The notes below the pieces were generated by a model, which saw nothing but the letters and a program-made list of their open reading frames with translations, made no database searches and had not been told where the DNA came from. The position numbers and the translations under genes are program-made. From contig PMCY01000373.1 in the NCBI GenBank assembly GCA_003154255.1, forward strand, positions 1 through 5,499: a DNA stretch of 5,499 bases. The letters are read 5' to 3'. Each line of letters begins with the position of its first letter. Within the stretch, counting starts at the first letter, position 1. This document shows, one piece after another, positions 5,084-5,499 of the stretch. This DNA comes from Candidatus Aminicenantota bacterium (GTDB lineage Bacteria; Acidobacteriota; Aminicenantia; Aminicenantales; UBA4085).

Positions 5084-5499
5084 TAAGCGGCGCAGATTCG
5101 GTTTGCCCTCTTCCTGTCCTGGAAGAAGAATCGTCCAGTAAACCGAATAGCGCTCTCCAAATAACTTATAAAAGGGGATGAGGGTGACGTCCTTGGGCTG
5201 ACCGGCCCCCATCGTTTGGAAGGTCAGCGCTTGGCCGGCCACCGGCTTGATCCAAGTCGTCAAGTCGTTTCCCGGGATGTGGAATTCCGGCACGGCCACC
5301 GGCGCGCCCTCGGGGCCTTCAGGCCCATAAGCGCCGCTGGTCTTAGCGGCGGCCAGGCCTTCGGACCCCAACTGCCCCGCCAGCACGATCGGCCCATAGA
5401 GGATCGCGGCGATCTTCGGATCGTCGGGCAGGCGGTCGAGATGGAGATCCATGGGCAGGGCCAGCTCGACCGTGTCGCCCGATTTCCAGGTCCGGCGCA
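5075..5499 (-). CDS. C-terminal part of a GH127 (DUF1680) beta-L-arabinofuranosidase-like enzyme (5' end outside window)
   Basis: The frame is open from the right edge to TGA 5077-5075, about 141 residues. An internal ATG at 5452 is not the real start, because the frame continues upstream (WKSGDTVELALP). Family marks are the C-terminal beta-rich segment: MDLHLDRLPDDPKIAAILYG, PIVLAGQLG, then FHIPGNDLTTWIKPV, LTFQTMGAGQPKDVTLIPFY and ERYSVYW, which closes the domain in most DUF1680 proteins. GH127 enzymes remove L-arabinofuranose from arabinan-type glycans; the catalytic barrel with its Cys/Glu zinc site lies outside the window, so activity cannot be judged here. A 17-residue tail after the YSVYW motif (ending LRRLLD) could be native or partly altered by the neighbouring insertion. 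It is GC-rich, sits upstream of the AT-rich cassette in the same direction, and pairs functionally with the GH2 gene at the other end of the window. Confidence 0.85.
   Translation of the reverse strand, partial: RRTWKSGDTVELALPMDLHLDRLPDDPKIAAILYGPIVLAGQLGSEGLAAAKTSGAYGPEGPEGAPVAVPEFHIPGNDLTTWIKPVAGQALTFQTMGAGQPKDVTLIPFYKLFGERYSVYWTILLPGQEEGKPNLRRLLD

Overview
All genes in this window read leftward, on the minus strand. In transcription order they are: the C-terminal end of a GH127 (DUF1680) beta-L-arabinofuranosidase-like enzyme (right edge), a PIN-like nuclease, an Mrr-type restriction endonuclease, a 211-residue putative PD-(D/E)XK protein, a YdeI/OmdA-family protein, and a secreted GH2 beta-galactosidase-like enzyme that runs off the left edge.

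The composition has three blocks. The outer parts (about 1-2490 and 5075-5499) are GC-rich: hand counts give 42 of 60 G+C at 2161-2220 and 41 of 60 at 5341-5400. The middle, about 2490-5050, is AT-rich: 15 of 60 at 3001-3060, 26 of 60 at 3421-3480 and 22 of 60 at 4741-4800. The changes fall almost exactly on gene boundaries. The simplest reading is a GC-rich polysaccharide-degradation locus (GH127 plus GH2) into which a three-gene AT-rich nuclease cassette was inserted by horizontal transfer. The host looks like a Gram-negative, carbohydrate-degrading heterotroph, because the GH2 enzyme has a Sec signal peptide, the GH127/GH2 pairing is typical of such organisms, and the genome is GC-rich. Acidobacteriota- or Aminicenantota-like lineages would fit, but the window does not fix the taxon.

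The cassette is the notable part. Mrr is a modification-dependent (type IV) restriction enzyme that needs no partner methylase, and none is visible here. Its partners are a PIN-like protein with a very long insertion between its acidic residues and a small protein with a D...ExK pattern that I do not recognise as a named family. Spacing is tight: 34 nt from GH127 to the PIN gene, 75 nt from PIN to mrr, 1 nt from mrr to the 211-aa gene, and an ATGA overlap from that gene into the YdeI gene. This suggests one co-translated unit, and a plausible multi-nuclease anti-phage or anti-plasmid module. The defence role is inferred from gene content, not shown.

Small structures are also present. A perfect 9-bp inverted repeat spans the GH127/PIN junction. 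A short open frame between PIN and mrr ends with the same residues as the 211-aa protein. A sigma70-like promoter and a 7-bp inverted repeat around the ribosome binding site precede the GH2 gene. No rRNA, tRNA, CRISPR array, transposase, integrase or convincing rho-independent terminator is visible.
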